Part shown: positions 1 through 8,981 of the stretch, in pieces
How positions within the stretch are numbered: position 1 is the first letter of the stretch
Layout: every line of letters starts with the position of its first letter
Source: DATEDA01 sp963820965
GTDB taxonomy: Bacteria > Pseudomonadota > Gammaproteobacteria > Burkholderiales > SG8-39
Assembly: GCA_963820965.1 (NCBI GenBank)
Contig: CAWGCC010000022.1
Location: forward strand, 118,394 to 182,393
Length of the DNA stretch: 64,000 nucleotides
Direction: 5' to 3'
Program-made: the position numbers and the translations under genes
Notes under the pieces: model-generated
The model's input: only the letters and a program-made list of their open reading frames with translations
What the model was told of the DNA's origin: nothing
Database searches by the model: none

Positions 1-170
1 TCGAGCACACGATGCAGGCGATGGTGAAGCTCGCCGACGAGTTCAGCGTGCTCGACCACGGCCGCCTGATCGCGAGCGGAACGCCCGCCGAGGTGGTTCG
101 CAACCGCGCGGTGATCGAGGCCTACCTCGGCAAGAAATGGATGGAGCGTGTTGCAGATCCGGTCGCTTGA
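1..170 (+). CDS. livG: Branched-chain amino acid ABC transporter ATPase, 3' end (LivG-like)
   Basis: Only the last 55 codons are inside the window (first full codon at base 3, TGA at 168-170). The visible LDHGRLIASGTPAEVV stretch is the region after the switch histidine in LivG/LivF-type ATPases. The stop lies 20 bases inside the next ATPase gene, the usual livG-livF coupling. In this family LivG and LivF are the two cytoplasmic ATPases that power uptake of leucine, isoleucine, valine or related carboxylates through the LivH/LivM permeases, which must lie before base 1. The assignment rests on this short tail plus context. Confidence 0.8.
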   Translation, partial: EHTMQAMVKLADEFSVLDHGRLIASGTPAEVVRNRAVIEAYLGKKWMERVADPVA

Positions 171-855
171 CGTCGCCTACGGGGGCTTGAACGCGCTGAG
201 CGGCGTGTCGCTCGATGTCGCCGCGGGCGAGTTCGTGGCGGTCGTCGGGCCGAACGGCGCCGGCAAGTCGACGCTCTTCAAGGCGATCTCGGGCACGCTC
301 GCGCCGGTGGCCGGCGAGATCACCTACAAGGGCATGAACCTGCTTGCCGTCCCGCCCGGTGAACGCGCCCAGAACGGCATCGCCCACGTCCCCGAGGGGC
401 GGCAGGTGTTCGCCTCCATGACCGTCCTGGAAAACCTGGAGATGGGCGCGTACACGCGCAACGGCCGCGCGCGCTGGCGCGAAGCGCTGCCGATGATCCT
501 CGCCCTCTTCCCGGTGCTGGAAGAGCGCCGCGCGCAGCTCGCGGGCACGCTGTCCGGCGGCGAGCAGCAGATGCTGGCGATCGGACGCGGACTCGCCTCG
601 GCACCCGAATTGCTGATGCTCGACGAGCCGTCGATGGGGCTCGCGCCGACGGTGGTGGACGCGATCTTCGAGCGCATCCACCAGATCCACCGCGAGCACG
701 GCATCACGATCCTGCTCGTCGAGCAGCGCGTGGCCGAGGCGCTCGAGTCGTGCGACCGCGGCTACGTGCTCGAGACCGGGCGGGTGGTCATGCAGGGCAC
801 GCACAACGAGCTTATGGCGGATGCGCGCGTGAAGCGCGCGTATCTCGGGATGTGA
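148..855 (+). CDS. livF: Branched-chain amino acid-type ABC transporter ATPase LivF
   Basis: A 235-residue ATPase of normal LivF length. It has Walker A GPNGAGKS at residues 34-41, the ABC signature LSGGEQQ, Walker B LLMLDEPS followed by MGLAP, and a late switch-region LLVEQRV. The start is GTG at 148, overlapping the end of livG in another frame. It is the second ATPase of a HAAT-type importer. The binding protein 100 bases downstream is the likely partner. In Burkholderiales such operons often take up aromatic acids or short amides and not true amino acids, so the substrate is open. Confidence 0.93.
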   Translation: MLQIRSLDVAYGGLNALSGVSLDVAAGEFVAVVGPNGAGKSTLFKAISGTLAPVAGEITYKGMNLLAVPPGERAQNGIAHVPEGRQVFASMTVLENLEMGAYTRNGRARWREALPMILALFPVLEERRAQLAGTLSGGEQQMLAIGRGLASAPELLMLDEPSMGLAPTVVDAIFERIHQIHREHGITILLVEQRVAEALESCDRGYVLETGRVVMQGTHNELMADARVKRAYLGM

Positions 856-955
856 ACGTCGGGTGAAACCGAAGGTTTCCTGGCTTCGGGGAGCGCGAGG
901 GGTGCCGCGAAGCGGCTTCGCCCTCTCGTCTCGTAGACAACCAAAGGAGGAAGTC

Positions 956-2212
956 ATGTGGTCGAATGATGAGGGTTCGAGCGTCGTGCGTCGGGCCGCA
1001 CTCGTCGCGGGGATCGCAGCGGCGGCCGCGGCCGCCGCCTTCTCTTCCGGGGCGTGGGCGCAGCAGAAAGAGGTCAAGGTGGCCGTGATCGCGCCGATTT
1101 CGGGGCCGTGGGCGCGGCAGGGCCAGCTCATCCAGATGGGCGCCGAGATGGCGGTCGACGAGATCAACCAGAAGGGCGGCATCAAGGCGCTCGGCGGCGC
1201 GCGCCTCAAGCTCGTGGTCGCCGACGCCGGCGACTCCGCGGAGAAGGCGAAGAACGCCGCGCAGCGGCTGACCGCGCAGGAGCCCGACCTCGTCGGAGGC
1301 ACCGGCGCGTGGCTCAGCACCTTCACGCTCGCGGTGACCGAGGTGACCGAGCGCGCGCAGATCCCGTGGCTCACGCTCTCCTTCGCCGACAACATCACCG
1401 ATCGTGGCTTCAAGTACGTCTTCCAGACCTCGCCGGTCGCGAGCCGGCAGTCCTCCGGCGCCGTGCCGGCGATCCTCGAGCTCGCCAAGGCGGCCACCGG
1501 GAAGGTACCTGCTACGGCGGGCATCATCGGCGACAACTCGGCCTCGCCCGTCTTCTTCCTGAAGCCGATGCGCGAGGGCGGGCTGGAGAAGATGGGGATC
1601 AAGGTCGTGATGGACGAGACCTACACCCCGCCGCTGTCGGATGCGACGCCGCTCATCCAGAAGGTGCGCTCGACGCGCCCCGAGATCCTGCTCTTCATCT
1701 CCTCGACCATCTCCGACCTGAAGCTCGGCCTCGAGAAGATGAACGAGTTCCGGCTCGGCAAGGGCGTGGTCCCGGTGATCGGCAACGGGGCGCACATGGG
1801 CGCCCCGGAAGTCCTGAAGAACGTACCGGCCGACCTCCTCGAAGGCGTGATGTTCATCGTCGCCGATTGGGGCATGAAGGGCCACGAGCCGATCATCGAG
1901 ATGTTCAAGAAGCGCACCGGCGAGCCGTGGATGACGCAGGACGCGATCACCGGCTATGGCGACATGTGGATCCTGAAGGAGGCGCTCGAGAGCGCGAAGT
2001 CCGCGGACAAGGTCAAGGTCGCGGACGAGATCCGCAAGATGAACCTCAAGGAAGGTCCGGCCGCGACTGCGTTCCCGGGCGGCGTGCAATTCGACGAGAA
2101 GGGCCGGCGCATGAACGCGCCGCTCGTCATCGTCCAGTGGCAGAACGGGGTGCCGGTCACCGTCTCGCCGGTCGATCGCGCGCTTGCCAAGCCGTACTGG
2201 CCGAAGCGATAG
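956..2212 (+). CDS. ABC transporter periplasmic substrate-binding protein, Leu/Ile/Val (Peripla_BP_6) type
   Basis: This 418-residue protein begins with a basic segment and an alanine-rich hydrophobic stretch ending AWAQQ, a Sec signal peptide. The mature part starts KEVKVAVIAPISGPWARQG, the first strand and loop of type I periplasmic binding proteins, and continues with the GAEMAVDEIN helix typical of LivJ/LivK. The ATG at 956 was chosen because a strong AAAGGAGG site sits at 943-950; a longer in-frame reading from 863 has no comparable site. It lies directly behind livF and should deliver the ligand to that importer. The ligand cannot be read from the sequence. Confidence 0.9.
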   Translation: MWSNDEGSSVVRRAALVAGIAAAAAAAAFSSGAWAQQKEVKVAVIAPISGPWARQGQLIQMGAEMAVDEINQKGGIKALGGARLKLVVADAGDSAEKAKNAAQRLTAQEPDLVGGTGAWLSTFTLAVTEVTERAQIPWLTLSFADNITDRGFKYVFQTSPVASRQSSGAVPAILELAKAATGKVPATAGIIGDNSASPVFFLKPMREGGLEKMGIKVVMDETYTPPLSDATPLIQKVRSTRPEILLFISSTISDLKLGLEKMNEFRLGKGVVPVIGNGAHMGAPEVLKNVPADLLEGVMFIVADWGMKGHEPIIEMFKKRTGEPWMTQDAITGYGDMWILKEALESAKSADKVKVADEIRKMNLKEGPAATAFPGGVQFDEKGRRMNAPLVIVQWQNGVPVTVSPVDRALAKPYWPKR

Positions 2213-2244
2213 GCGGATCGGATAGGAGCCGGGAGGGTTCGGGC

Positions 2245-3153
2245 ATGGGTCGCCGCGTCGGTTTCATCGGGGTCGGGCAGATGGGTGCGCCGATGGTCGA
2301 GCGCCTGCTCGCCGGCGGTCGGGAGGTCGCGGTGTTCGATGTGAATCTCGCGGCGATGCAACCCCTCGTGGCGGGCGGTGCGATCGCCGCAGACTCGCCT
2401 CGCGACGCTGCGGCCGGCGCCGAGACCGTCTTCGCCTGCCTGCCGTCGCCCGACGCGTCGAAAAGCGTCGCGCTCGGCCCCGACGGCATTGGTGGCATCG
2501 ATGGGCTTCGCGTCTACATCGAGACTTCCACCATCGGCACCGCCGCCATCAAGGCGATCGCCGCCGGACTCGGCGCACGCGGCGTCACGGTGCTCGACGC
2601 GCCGGTCAGCGGCGGGCCGCGCGGGGCGCGTGCCGGCAAGCTCTCGACGATGGTGGCGGGCGACCGGGCGGCGTTCGAGCGCGTCCGGCCGCTCTTCGAC
2701 GCCATCGCCGGCAGGGTGTTCTACATCGGCGCGGAACCGGGGCTTGGCCAGATCACGAAGCTCGCGAACAACATGATCTCGGCGGCGGGAATGGCGGCCG
2801 CCATGGAGGCCGCGGTGATGGCGGTGAAGGCCGGCGTCGACGCGCGTACCCTCATCGACGTGGTGAACGCGAGCACCGGCCGGAACAGCGCGACCGAAGA
2901 CAAGTTTCCGCAGGCTATCCTGCCGCGGACATTCGACTACGGCGGCAAGCTCGCCACGATGTACAAGGACGTCGAGCTCTGTTTCGCCGAGGCGCGCGCC
3001 CTCGGCGTGCCGATGTGGGTGGGGGCAGCCGTCGTGCAGCTCTGGTTCCAGGCGATGACCGAGGGGCGCGGGCAGGAGGACTACACGACGCTGATCAAGA
3101 CGATCGAGGGCTGGACCGGCGTGACTGTCGGCGGCGAGATTCGCGGCCGGTAG
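2245..3153 (+). CDS. NAD(P)-dependent beta-hydroxyacid dehydrogenase (3-hydroxyisobutyrate dehydrogenase family)
   Basis: 302 residues, the normal length for the family. The Rossmann fingerprint GFIGVGQMGAPM is at the N terminus. The substrate-binding DAPVSGGPRGA loop and the catalytic-lysine helix GLGQITKLANNM follow in the expected order. Members reduce or oxidise short beta-hydroxyacids such as 3-hydroxyisobutyrate or tartronate semialdehyde with NAD(P). The gene follows the binding protein by 32 bases with a weak GGGAGG-type site, so it is probably in the same transcript and may act on the imported compound. The exact substrate is unknown. Confidence 0.88.
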   Translation: MGRRVGFIGVGQMGAPMVERLLAGGREVAVFDVNLAAMQPLVAGGAIAADSPRDAAAGAETVFACLPSPDASKSVALGPDGIGGIDGLRVYIETSTIGTAAIKAIAAGLGARGVTVLDAPVSGGPRGARAGKLSTMVAGDRAAFERVRPLFDAIAGRVFYIGAEPGLGQITKLANNMISAAGMAAAMEAAVMAVKAGVDARTLIDVVNASTGRNSATEDKFPQAILPRTFDYGGKLATMYKDVELCFAEARALGVPMWVGAAVVQLWFQAMTEGRGQEDYTTLIKTIEGWTGVTVGGEIRGR

Positions 3154-3179
3154 CCTCCCCGACGAGCGAGGTGATCGGC

Positions 3180-4163
3180 ATGCCGCAGGTGAACGCGATC
3201 CGCATCCACAGGCACGGCGGCCCCGAAGAGCTCCGCTACGAGGCGGTCGAGGTCGGCGAGCCGGGGCCCGGCGAGGCGCGCGTCCGCCACACCGCGATCG
3301 GCCTCAACTTCACCGACATCCATCACCGCACCGGGCGCTATCCGCTGACCCCGCTGCCGCACGTGATCGGCATGGAAGCGGCCGGCGTGGTCGAGGCGGT
3401 CGGCGAGGGCGTGAGCGAGGTGAAGCCGGGCGACCGCGTCGCCTACGCCGCGGACAAGCCGCGGGCGTACGCGCAAGGGACGGTCATGCCGGCCTGGCGG
3501 CTCCTGAAGCTGCCCGAAGCGATCGACGACGAAACTGCAGCGGCGCTGATGGTCAAGGGGCTGACCGCGCAGTACCTGCTGCGCGCCGCCTATCCGATCC
3601 GGGCCGGCGAGACGATCCTGATCCACGCCGCGGCCGGTGGGCTCGGGCTGATCATGTGCCAGTGGGCGCGCCATCTCGGCGCTCGGGTGATCGGCACGAC
3701 GAGCACCGAAGCGAAGGCCGCGCTCGCGCGGCAGAACGGCTGCGACCACACGATCCTCTACACGCGGGAGGACGTGACCGCGCGCGTGCGCGAGCTCTCC
3801 GGCGGCGCCGGCCTCCCCGTCGTCTACGACGGTGTGGGCGCGAGCACCTTCGAGCAGTCGCTCCGGTGCCTGCGTCGCCGCGGCTTCGTCGTCTCCTATG
3901 GCTCGGCGTCCGGCGTCATTCCGCCGTTCGATCTCTTCCGTCTCAACCGGATGGGCTCGCTCTACGTCACGAGTGCGGGTCTGGCGGACTACACGCACAC
4001 CCGCAGCGAGCTCGAGGAGCGGGCAAACGATCTGTTTACCGTCGTCCAGAGCGGCGCGCTGCACGTGGAGGTGCGACAGCGCTACCCGCTCGCCGAGGCC
4101 GCGCGTGCGCACCGCGACCTCGAGGCGCGGCGGACGATCGGCAGCTCGATCCTGCTGCCCTGA
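3180..4163 (+). CDS. NADPH:quinone oxidoreductase (zinc-free MDR family)
   Basis: 327 residues. The N-terminal GroES-like half contains LNFTDIHHRTGRYP and IGMEAAGVVEAVG, and the nucleotide-binding half has HAAAGGLGLIMCQWA, the AAGGLG version found in quinone oxidoreductases. The zinc-binding cysteines of alcohol dehydrogenases are missing, which separates it from the zinc enzymes. Such enzymes reduce quinones or enones with NADPH. The start at 3180 is the ATG preceding PQVNAIRI; an in-frame GTG lies three codons upstream. It probably ends the first operon, since about 190 bases separate it from dctP. Confidence 0.88.
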   Translation: MPQVNAIRIHRHGGPEELRYEAVEVGEPGPGEARVRHTAIGLNFTDIHHRTGRYPLTPLPHVIGMEAAGVVEAVGEGVSEVKPGDRVAYAADKPRAYAQGTVMPAWRLLKLPEAIDDETAAALMVKGLTAQYLLRAAYPIRAGETILIHAAAGGLGLIMCQWARHLGARVIGTTSTEAKAALARQNGCDHTILYTREDVTARVRELSGGAGLPVVYDGVGASTFEQSLRCLRRRGFVVSYGSASGVIPPFDLFRLNRMGSLYVTSAGLADYTHTRSELEERANDLFTVVQSGALHVEVRQRYPLAEAARAHRDLEARRTIGSSILLP

Positions 4164-4354
4164 CCGGGTGCGCGCTCGCGCCCGCGCGTCCGATGCGGCA
4201 GTGCCGCAATGGCGAACCGCCGCCGGTCGTCCGGACACCCTGCGTCATTGACGCGCTCCGCCTGCTCGTATACGGTCGTTCCGCACGCACGAATACAAGC
4301 CGGGTAGCTCGAACCGGCGGCCGCGCTGGGAGTCTTGTCCACCGAGGAGGCATC

Positions 4355-5498
4355 ATGAATCTGAATCCGTTCCGTCAATCCCGCGCGCGGTCCGTCGCCG
4401 CGACGCTCGTCGCCGCGCTCGCTACGACGTTGGGCGCCGCCGACCGTCTTGTCTATGCGCAGGGCACGCCGCAGAAGGTCGTGCTGCGCTTTGCGGCCGA
4501 CTTTACCGGGCCGCCGCACCCGGCGGGCATGGCGATGAAGTACTTCGGGGACCGCTTGCCGGAGGTGATCCCGGGCAGCGAGGCGCGCCTCTATTTCGCC
4601 GGCGCGCTCTACACGATTCCCGAGGCCTTCGAGGCGATGCGCCAGGGCAACCTCGAGATGACCTGGATGCAGATGGGCAAGGCAGCGCCGGTCGACCCGT
4701 GGATGATGACCGTCGTCGGGCCGGGCATCCTCACCACGGTCGGCGCGGTCGACAACTTCGACAAGACGAAGACCTACAATATGCTGGTCGACCGCCTCGC
4801 GAAGAACCAGGCGATCAAGGTGTTCGGCGTCGGGCAGATGAGCTTCGGGATGGGCGTCGGCGGCAAGAAGCGCTACCTCAAGCCCGACGGATTTCGGCGG
4901 CCGGAAGGTGCGCAGCATGGGGCCGGCCGAGAACCCGGTGCTCGAGTCGTGGAAGGCGAACCCGGTGGTGATGGGCTTCGGCGAGGTGCCGACCGCGCTC
5001 GAGTCGGGCGTCATCGACGGGCTGATGACCAGCATCGGCGGCTGGCTGAGCGTGCGCGAGCAGGCGCCCTTCTACACGACCGGCGGCGCCGGCGTCTTCA
5101 CCGGCGACTACTACATGATCAGCGCCAGCCGGCGGTGGTGGGACCGCCTGAGCCCGCCGACCCAGGACGCGCTGCAGAAGCTGATCGCGGAGACGATCGC
5201 GGTGCAGAAGGAGTTCAACTGGTGCGTCGACAAGCTGACCTACGAGAAGTACGGGACGAAGGACCCGTCGAAGCCGGGCGTCTACTGGATGACCCCGCAG
5301 GAGGTGTCGGCGCTGACCGGCGCGCTCGGCGAGGGGCCGACGCGGTGGGTGAAGAGCAAGACGCCGCCGGCCGCGAGCGAATGGATCGACACGTTCAAGA
5401 AGGAAGGCCGCGAGCTGTCGGACAAGAACCCGGTCGGCTCGTCGTGGATCGAGAAGATCGACTGCTCGAAGCACGCGTCGAAGATCGTCATTAAATAG
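4355..5498 (+). CDS. dctP: TRAP transporter solute-binding protein DctP (one frameshift)
   Basis: The start ATG follows GAGGAGG at 4344-4350. An N-terminal basic stretch and hydrophobic segment ending VYAQG form a signal peptide. The mature protein reads KVVLRFAADFTGPPHP and contains the MGEVP-like GFGEVPTALESGVIDGLMTS segment, diagnostic of DctP receptors. One extra base near 4889 breaks the frame: the first part reads to about 4888 in one frame and the rest, from AEN/PVLES to the stop at 5496-5498, in the next. Corrected length is about 380 residues, normal for the family. It is followed by the two membrane subunits, so the set is a complete TRAP importer for an organic acid. Confidence 0.88.
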
Positions 5499-5520
5499 CG
5501 GGCGGCGCGGGCCCGGGCGG

Positions 5521-6075
5521 GTGGAGAGAGCGTACGCGATCTGGCGCGCGTTCCAGGACCGGTACCTGGAGCGCGCCGCCGCGCTCCTGCTCGTCGGCTG
5601 CACGCTGCTCGCGCTGGTCGAGATCTTCCGGCGCTACGTGCTCGGCGTGTCCTTCGAGTGGCAGCAGGACGCGGTCACCTACTTCACGCTGAGCGGCGTC
5701 TTCCTCTACTTCGGCATCGCGCAGCGGCACGGCGCGCACCTCAGCGTGACGGTGGTGCCGGAGGTGCTGGAGGCGCTCGGCGGGCCGCGCGCGCGCCGTG
5801 CGGCCGAGCTCGTCAGGCTGGTCGCGCTGGTGATCTCGTGCGCGTTCCTCGTCGCCGTGGCGTGGTGGGGCATCCCCGAGGTGCGCGAAAGCGCACATTA
5901 CGAGAGCCGCAGCGAAAGCCTCGCGTTCCCGATGTGGCCGTTCCTCGCCGTGCTGCTCGCCGGGTTCGCGTTCATGGCGGTGTCGATGTTCTTCCAGATC
6001 TACCGCGAGGTGCAGAAGCTGCGCGGCCGCACCGTCCTCGAGGAGCCGCCGGAAGAGGACGCGGCGCCGCACTGA
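5521..6075 (+). CDS. dctQ: TRAP transporter small membrane subunit DctQ
   Basis: 184 residues beginning at GTG 5521, 22 bases after dctP. Four hydrophobic segments can be seen (around LLLVGCTLLALVEIFRRY, VTYFTLSGVFLYFGIA, LVRLVALVISCAFLVAVAWW and FPMWPFLAVLLAGFAFMAV), matching the four-helix DctQ fold. The family pairs with DctM in the inner membrane and helps couple solute uptake to the sodium gradient. The acidic C-terminal tail EEPPEEDAAPH is cytoplasmic and not informative. Confidence 0.9.
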   Translation: MERAYAIWRAFQDRYLERAAALLLVGCTLLALVEIFRRYVLGVSFEWQQDAVTYFTLSGVFLYFGIAQRHGAHLSVTVVPEVLEALGGPRARRAAELVRLVALVISCAFLVAVAWWGIPEVRESAHYESRSESLAFPMWPFLAVLLAGFAFMAVSMFFQIYREVQKLRGRTVLEEPPEEDAAPH

Positions 6076-6108
6076 AGCGCCGGAAACCGCCACCGGGGAG
6101 GGGTGCGG

Positions 6109-7392
6109 ATGCAGATCGTCGGGATCGTGATTCTCGTGCTGCTCGTGCTGAGCGTGCCGATCGGCATCGCGCTCAGCGCCGCGGCCGCGGCATACATCCT
6201 GGTCGATCCGCTGCTCGAGACCACCGTCATCTTCCGCGCCTTCTTCAGCTTCATCGGGCGGTACTCGCTGATGGCGATTCCGCTGTTCATCTTCGCCGGC
6301 TTCCTGATGGAGCGCACCGGCCTGATCTCGCAGCTCTTCCGGTTCGCCGACTCGCTGGTCGGCTGGATGCCCGGCGGCTTCGGCGTGGCGACGGTGCTCG
6401 CGTGCGTCCTGTTCGGCGCGATCTCCGGCTCGAGCGTCGCGATGGCGGCGGCGATGAGCATCATCGCCATCCCGGAGATGACGAAGCGTGGCTACCCCCC
6501 GTGGCTCGCGGGCGGGCTCGTGGCCACGGCCGGCGGCATCGCGATCCTCATACCGCCCAGCATCCCCCTGCTCCTGTACGGCCTGGTCACCGAGACCTCG
6601 GTGGTGCGGCTGTTCTTCGCCGGCGTCATTCCCGGGCTGCTGCTCGCCCTCGGCAACGCCGTCACCGTCGTCATCATCGCGAAGTACCTGAAACTGCCGC
6701 GCGGCAAGTTCGAGCCGCACCGGGTCTGGCCCGAGATCAAGGGGGCGCTGCCGGCGCTCGGCATGCCGGTCGTCGTCCTCGGGGGGCTCTATGGCGGACT
6801 GTTCACCCCGACGGAGGCGGCCGCTGCCGCCTGCGGTTACGCGCTCGCGTACGGACTGATCGTCGGCCGGGGCAAGTTCGTCAAGCAGGTGCTGCCGGTC
6901 GCCGCTCGCTCGCTGCGGCTGACCGCCGTGATCCTGTTCCTCGTCGGCAGCGTGGGCGTGTTCCAGTTCCTGGCGGCGAACATGTACTGGCCGCAGCGGA
7001 TCACCGAGACGGTGGTGAGCTGGGGCCTCACGCCGCTCGGCTTCATCTTCGCGTACATGCTGGTGCTGCTTGTCCTCGGCATGTTCGTCGACGGGGTGGC
7101 GATGATCCTGCTGACCGTGCCGGTGATCTTCCCGGTCGCAATGGCGCTGAAGATCGACCCGGTCGCGCTCGGTGTGATGCTCGTGCTCAACGTCGAGATG
7201 GGCGTGGTCACGCCGCCGGTCGGCCTGAACCTCTTCGCCGTGAGCGGCACCTCGAAGATCCCGCTGCCGCAGGTGCTCAAGGGCACGATCCCCTTCTTCA
7301 TTGGCGACCTGACGGTGCTGCTGCTCGTGATCTTCTTCCCGGGTCTCGCGACCTGGCTCCCGGACCTGCTCATCACGGACGTCTTCAAGTGA
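6109..7392 (+). CDS. dctM: TRAP transporter large permease subunit DctM
   Basis: About 427 residues, almost entirely hydrophobic, with a dozen or more membrane segments. The family hallmark runs from ISGSSVAMAAAMSIIAIPEM to GGLVATAGGIAILIPPSIPLL, and the C-terminal half repeats the motif as VTPPVGLNLFAVSG. I prefer ATG 6109 because GGGGAGG at 6094-6100 is optimally spaced; GTG 6103 is possible. It forms the transport pore with DctQ and takes substrate from DctP. The gene ends shortly before a degraded region, so the operon probably ends here. Confidence 0.93.
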   Translation: MQIVGIVILVLLVLSVPIGIALSAAAAAYILVDPLLETTVIFRAFFSFIGRYSLMAIPLFIFAGFLMERTGLISQLFRFADSLVGWMPGGFGVATVLACVLFGAISGSSVAMAAAMSIIAIPEMTKRGYPPWLAGGLVATAGGIAILIPPSIPLLLYGLVTETSVVRLFFAGVIPGLLLALGNAVTVVIIAKYLKLPRGKFEPHRVWPEIKGALPALGMPVVVLGGLYGGLFTPTEAAAAACGYALAYGLIVGRGKFVKQVLPVAARSLRLTAVILFLVGSVGVFQFLAANMYWPQRITETVVSWGLTPLGFIFAYMLVLLVLGMFVDGVAMILLTVPVIFPVAMALKIDPVALGVMLVLNVEMGVVTPPVGLNLFAVSGTSKIPLPQVLKGTIPFFIGDLTVLLLVIFFPGLATWLPDLLITDVFK

Positions 7393-7454
7393 CCGGCCGG
7401 CCGTAAAATTCCCACGCGGAGGATCGGTGCTTGCTGCTTTGCGGAAGGTGTCCG

Positions 7455-7760
7455 GTGCGGCCTGAACGGACCGGGCCGATCGCCGGCGTCGTTCTCGCGG
7501 CGGGCCTCTCCAGCCGCATGGGTCGCAACAAGCTGCTCTTCGATCTCGACGGCGAGACCGTTGTGCAACGAGGGCTTCACCGAGAAGCACGGCCTGCAGT
7601 GGGGCTACTGCACGCCGGGGATGATGATGACGAGCGTCGCGCTGCTCGAGCGGAACAAGAACCCGAGCGAGCAGGAGATCCGCGCGGGATCTCGGGGAAT
7701 CTCTGCCGCTGCACCGGCTACGTCAACATCGTCAACGCCGCAGCCGAGAAGTCGCGGTAG
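7455..7760 (+). pseudogene. Fusion of a MocA-like nucleotidyltransferase 5' end and a CoxS-like iron-sulfur subunit 3' end
   Basis: The first 35 codons read GPIAGVVLAAGLSSRMGRNK and so on to GETVV, the nucleotide-binding start of MocA/MobA-type molybdenum cofactor nucleotidyltransferases. At about 7560 the sequence becomes, in another frame, EGFTEKHGLQWGYCTPGMMM and later SGNLCRCTGYVNIVNAAAEK, the second [2Fe-2S] domain of aldehyde/CO dehydrogenase small subunits. Neither gene is complete. The second part has a further one-base deletion near 7690, and its first cluster cysteine (GLQC in the family) is Trp. The join sits in a short GTGCAA match. Mo-cofactor maturation and Mo-hydroxylase genes are often neighbours, so an internal deletion or assembly collapse is likely. 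Confidence 0.75.
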
Positions 7761-7807
7761 AGTATCCTCGCGCAAGCGGCGTGACGATCCGCCGCGAAGA
7801 GGAGGCC

Positions 7808-8791
7808 ATGAAAACCCGCCGCTCTGTTTCTCGCGCGTCTTCCTGGCTCGCGATGCCGCTCGTCCTCGCCGCTGTCGCGCCGGCGCTCGCGCAGCAGGAC
7901 TACCCGAGCCGTCCGATTCGCCTGATCACGGCCGCCGCCCAGGGCGGGACGAGCGACCTGCTGGCGCGCGTCTTCGGTGCTCGCCTGACCGACGTGCTCA
8001 AGCAACCGGTGCTCGTGGACAACCGGGCGAGCGCATCCGGCGTCATCGCCGGGGAGTTGACCGCGAACGCCCCGCCCGACGGTTACACGCTGTTTCTCGC
8101 TTACCACCAGCACACGGTGAACGCGGCGCTGAATCCAAGGCTGCCCTATCACCCCGTGGAGAGCTTCACCCCGATCACGCAGCTCACGTCCGCCGGGCTG
8201 CTGCTGGTGGTGAACCCGTCGTCGCCACCGACGACCCTGCAGGAGTTCGTGGACTGGACGAAGAACGCCAGCGGTTCGCTCAACTACGGCTCGGCCGGCA
8301 ACGGCAGCGGCGGGCATCTCGCGGGCGAGCTCTACAAGCAGATGACGGGCGTGAAAGCCGTGCACATCCCCTACAAGGGCACCGGGCCCGCGCTGATGGA
8401 CCTGATGGCCGGGCGGTTCGACTTCAATTTCGCCGGGATGCAGGGCGCGCAACCGCTGGTGCGGGCCGGGCGCCTGCGTGCGCTCGCGGTCACCGCGCCC
8501 GCGCGCCTGCCCGCGCTGCCCGACCTGCCCGCCGTGGCGGAAGCGCTGCCGGGATTCGAGGTCGTCGGGTGGTACGGCGTGATCGGGCCGGCCAGGCTGC
8601 CAGCGCCCATCGTCGCGCGGCTGCACGACGAGCTCGTCAGGACCCTCAACCAGCCGGACGTGCACGAGCGGATCGTGGCGGACGGCTCGGAGCCGGTCGG
8701 CAGCACGCCGGAGGAGTTCCGCAGGTTCCTGCTGGCCGATCTTGCCAAATGGGCGCAGGTTGTGAAGGAGAGCGGGGCGAAGCTGGATTGA
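7808..8791 (+). CDS. Tripartite tricarboxylate transporter (Bug family) binding protein
   Basis: 327 residues with a clear signal peptide (hydrophobic LAMPLVLAAVAPALAQQ). The mature start DYPSRPIRLITAAAQGG, the PPDGYTLFLA loop and the VPTVAEALPGFEV-like region LPAVAEALPGFEVVGWYG are classic for Bug receptors. An AGAGGAGG site lies just before ATG 7808. Bug proteins are numerous orphans in Bordetella/Cupriavidus relatives; they bind carboxylates or amides in the periplasm for TctAB-type permeases. No tctAB genes are nearby, so the partner lies elsewhere. Confidence 0.92.
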   Translation: MKTRRSVSRASSWLAMPLVLAAVAPALAQQDYPSRPIRLITAAAQGGTSDLLARVFGARLTDVLKQPVLVDNRASASGVIAGELTANAPPDGYTLFLAYHQHTVNAALNPRLPYHPVESFTPITQLTSAGLLLVVNPSSPPTTLQEFVDWTKNASGSLNYGSAGNGSGGHLAGELYKQMTGVKAVHIPYKGTGPALMDLMAGRFDFNFAGMQGAQPLVRAGRLRALAVTAPARLPALPDLPAVAEALPGFEVVGWYGVIGPARLPAPIVARLHDELVRTLNQPDVHERIVADGSEPVGSTPEEFRRFLLADLAKWAQVVKESGAKLD

Positions 8792-8981
8792 AGCGCGAGG
8801 ATCGCGGTGCGAGCGGCCGGGGTTCGGCGCTGATGCTCGACCTGAGCAGGATCCCATCGCCGGAAGCGCGCTGATCAATCTGGGGGAGATGGCGCAGATC
8901 GCGACGGTGTCTGGCCATCACGACGACAACGCGAAACCGATGGGTGTGTAGGCGATCGCCTCTCACGTAGAATTCCGCGCA

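Noticed and set aside
43..1602. Long minus-strand open frames opposite livF, dctM, rpoB, monooxygenase and similar
   Set aside because: They mirror strong plus-strand or minus-strand genes, consist mostly of Arg, Ala, Gly and Pro, and have no motifs; they are a by-product of G/C at third codon positions.
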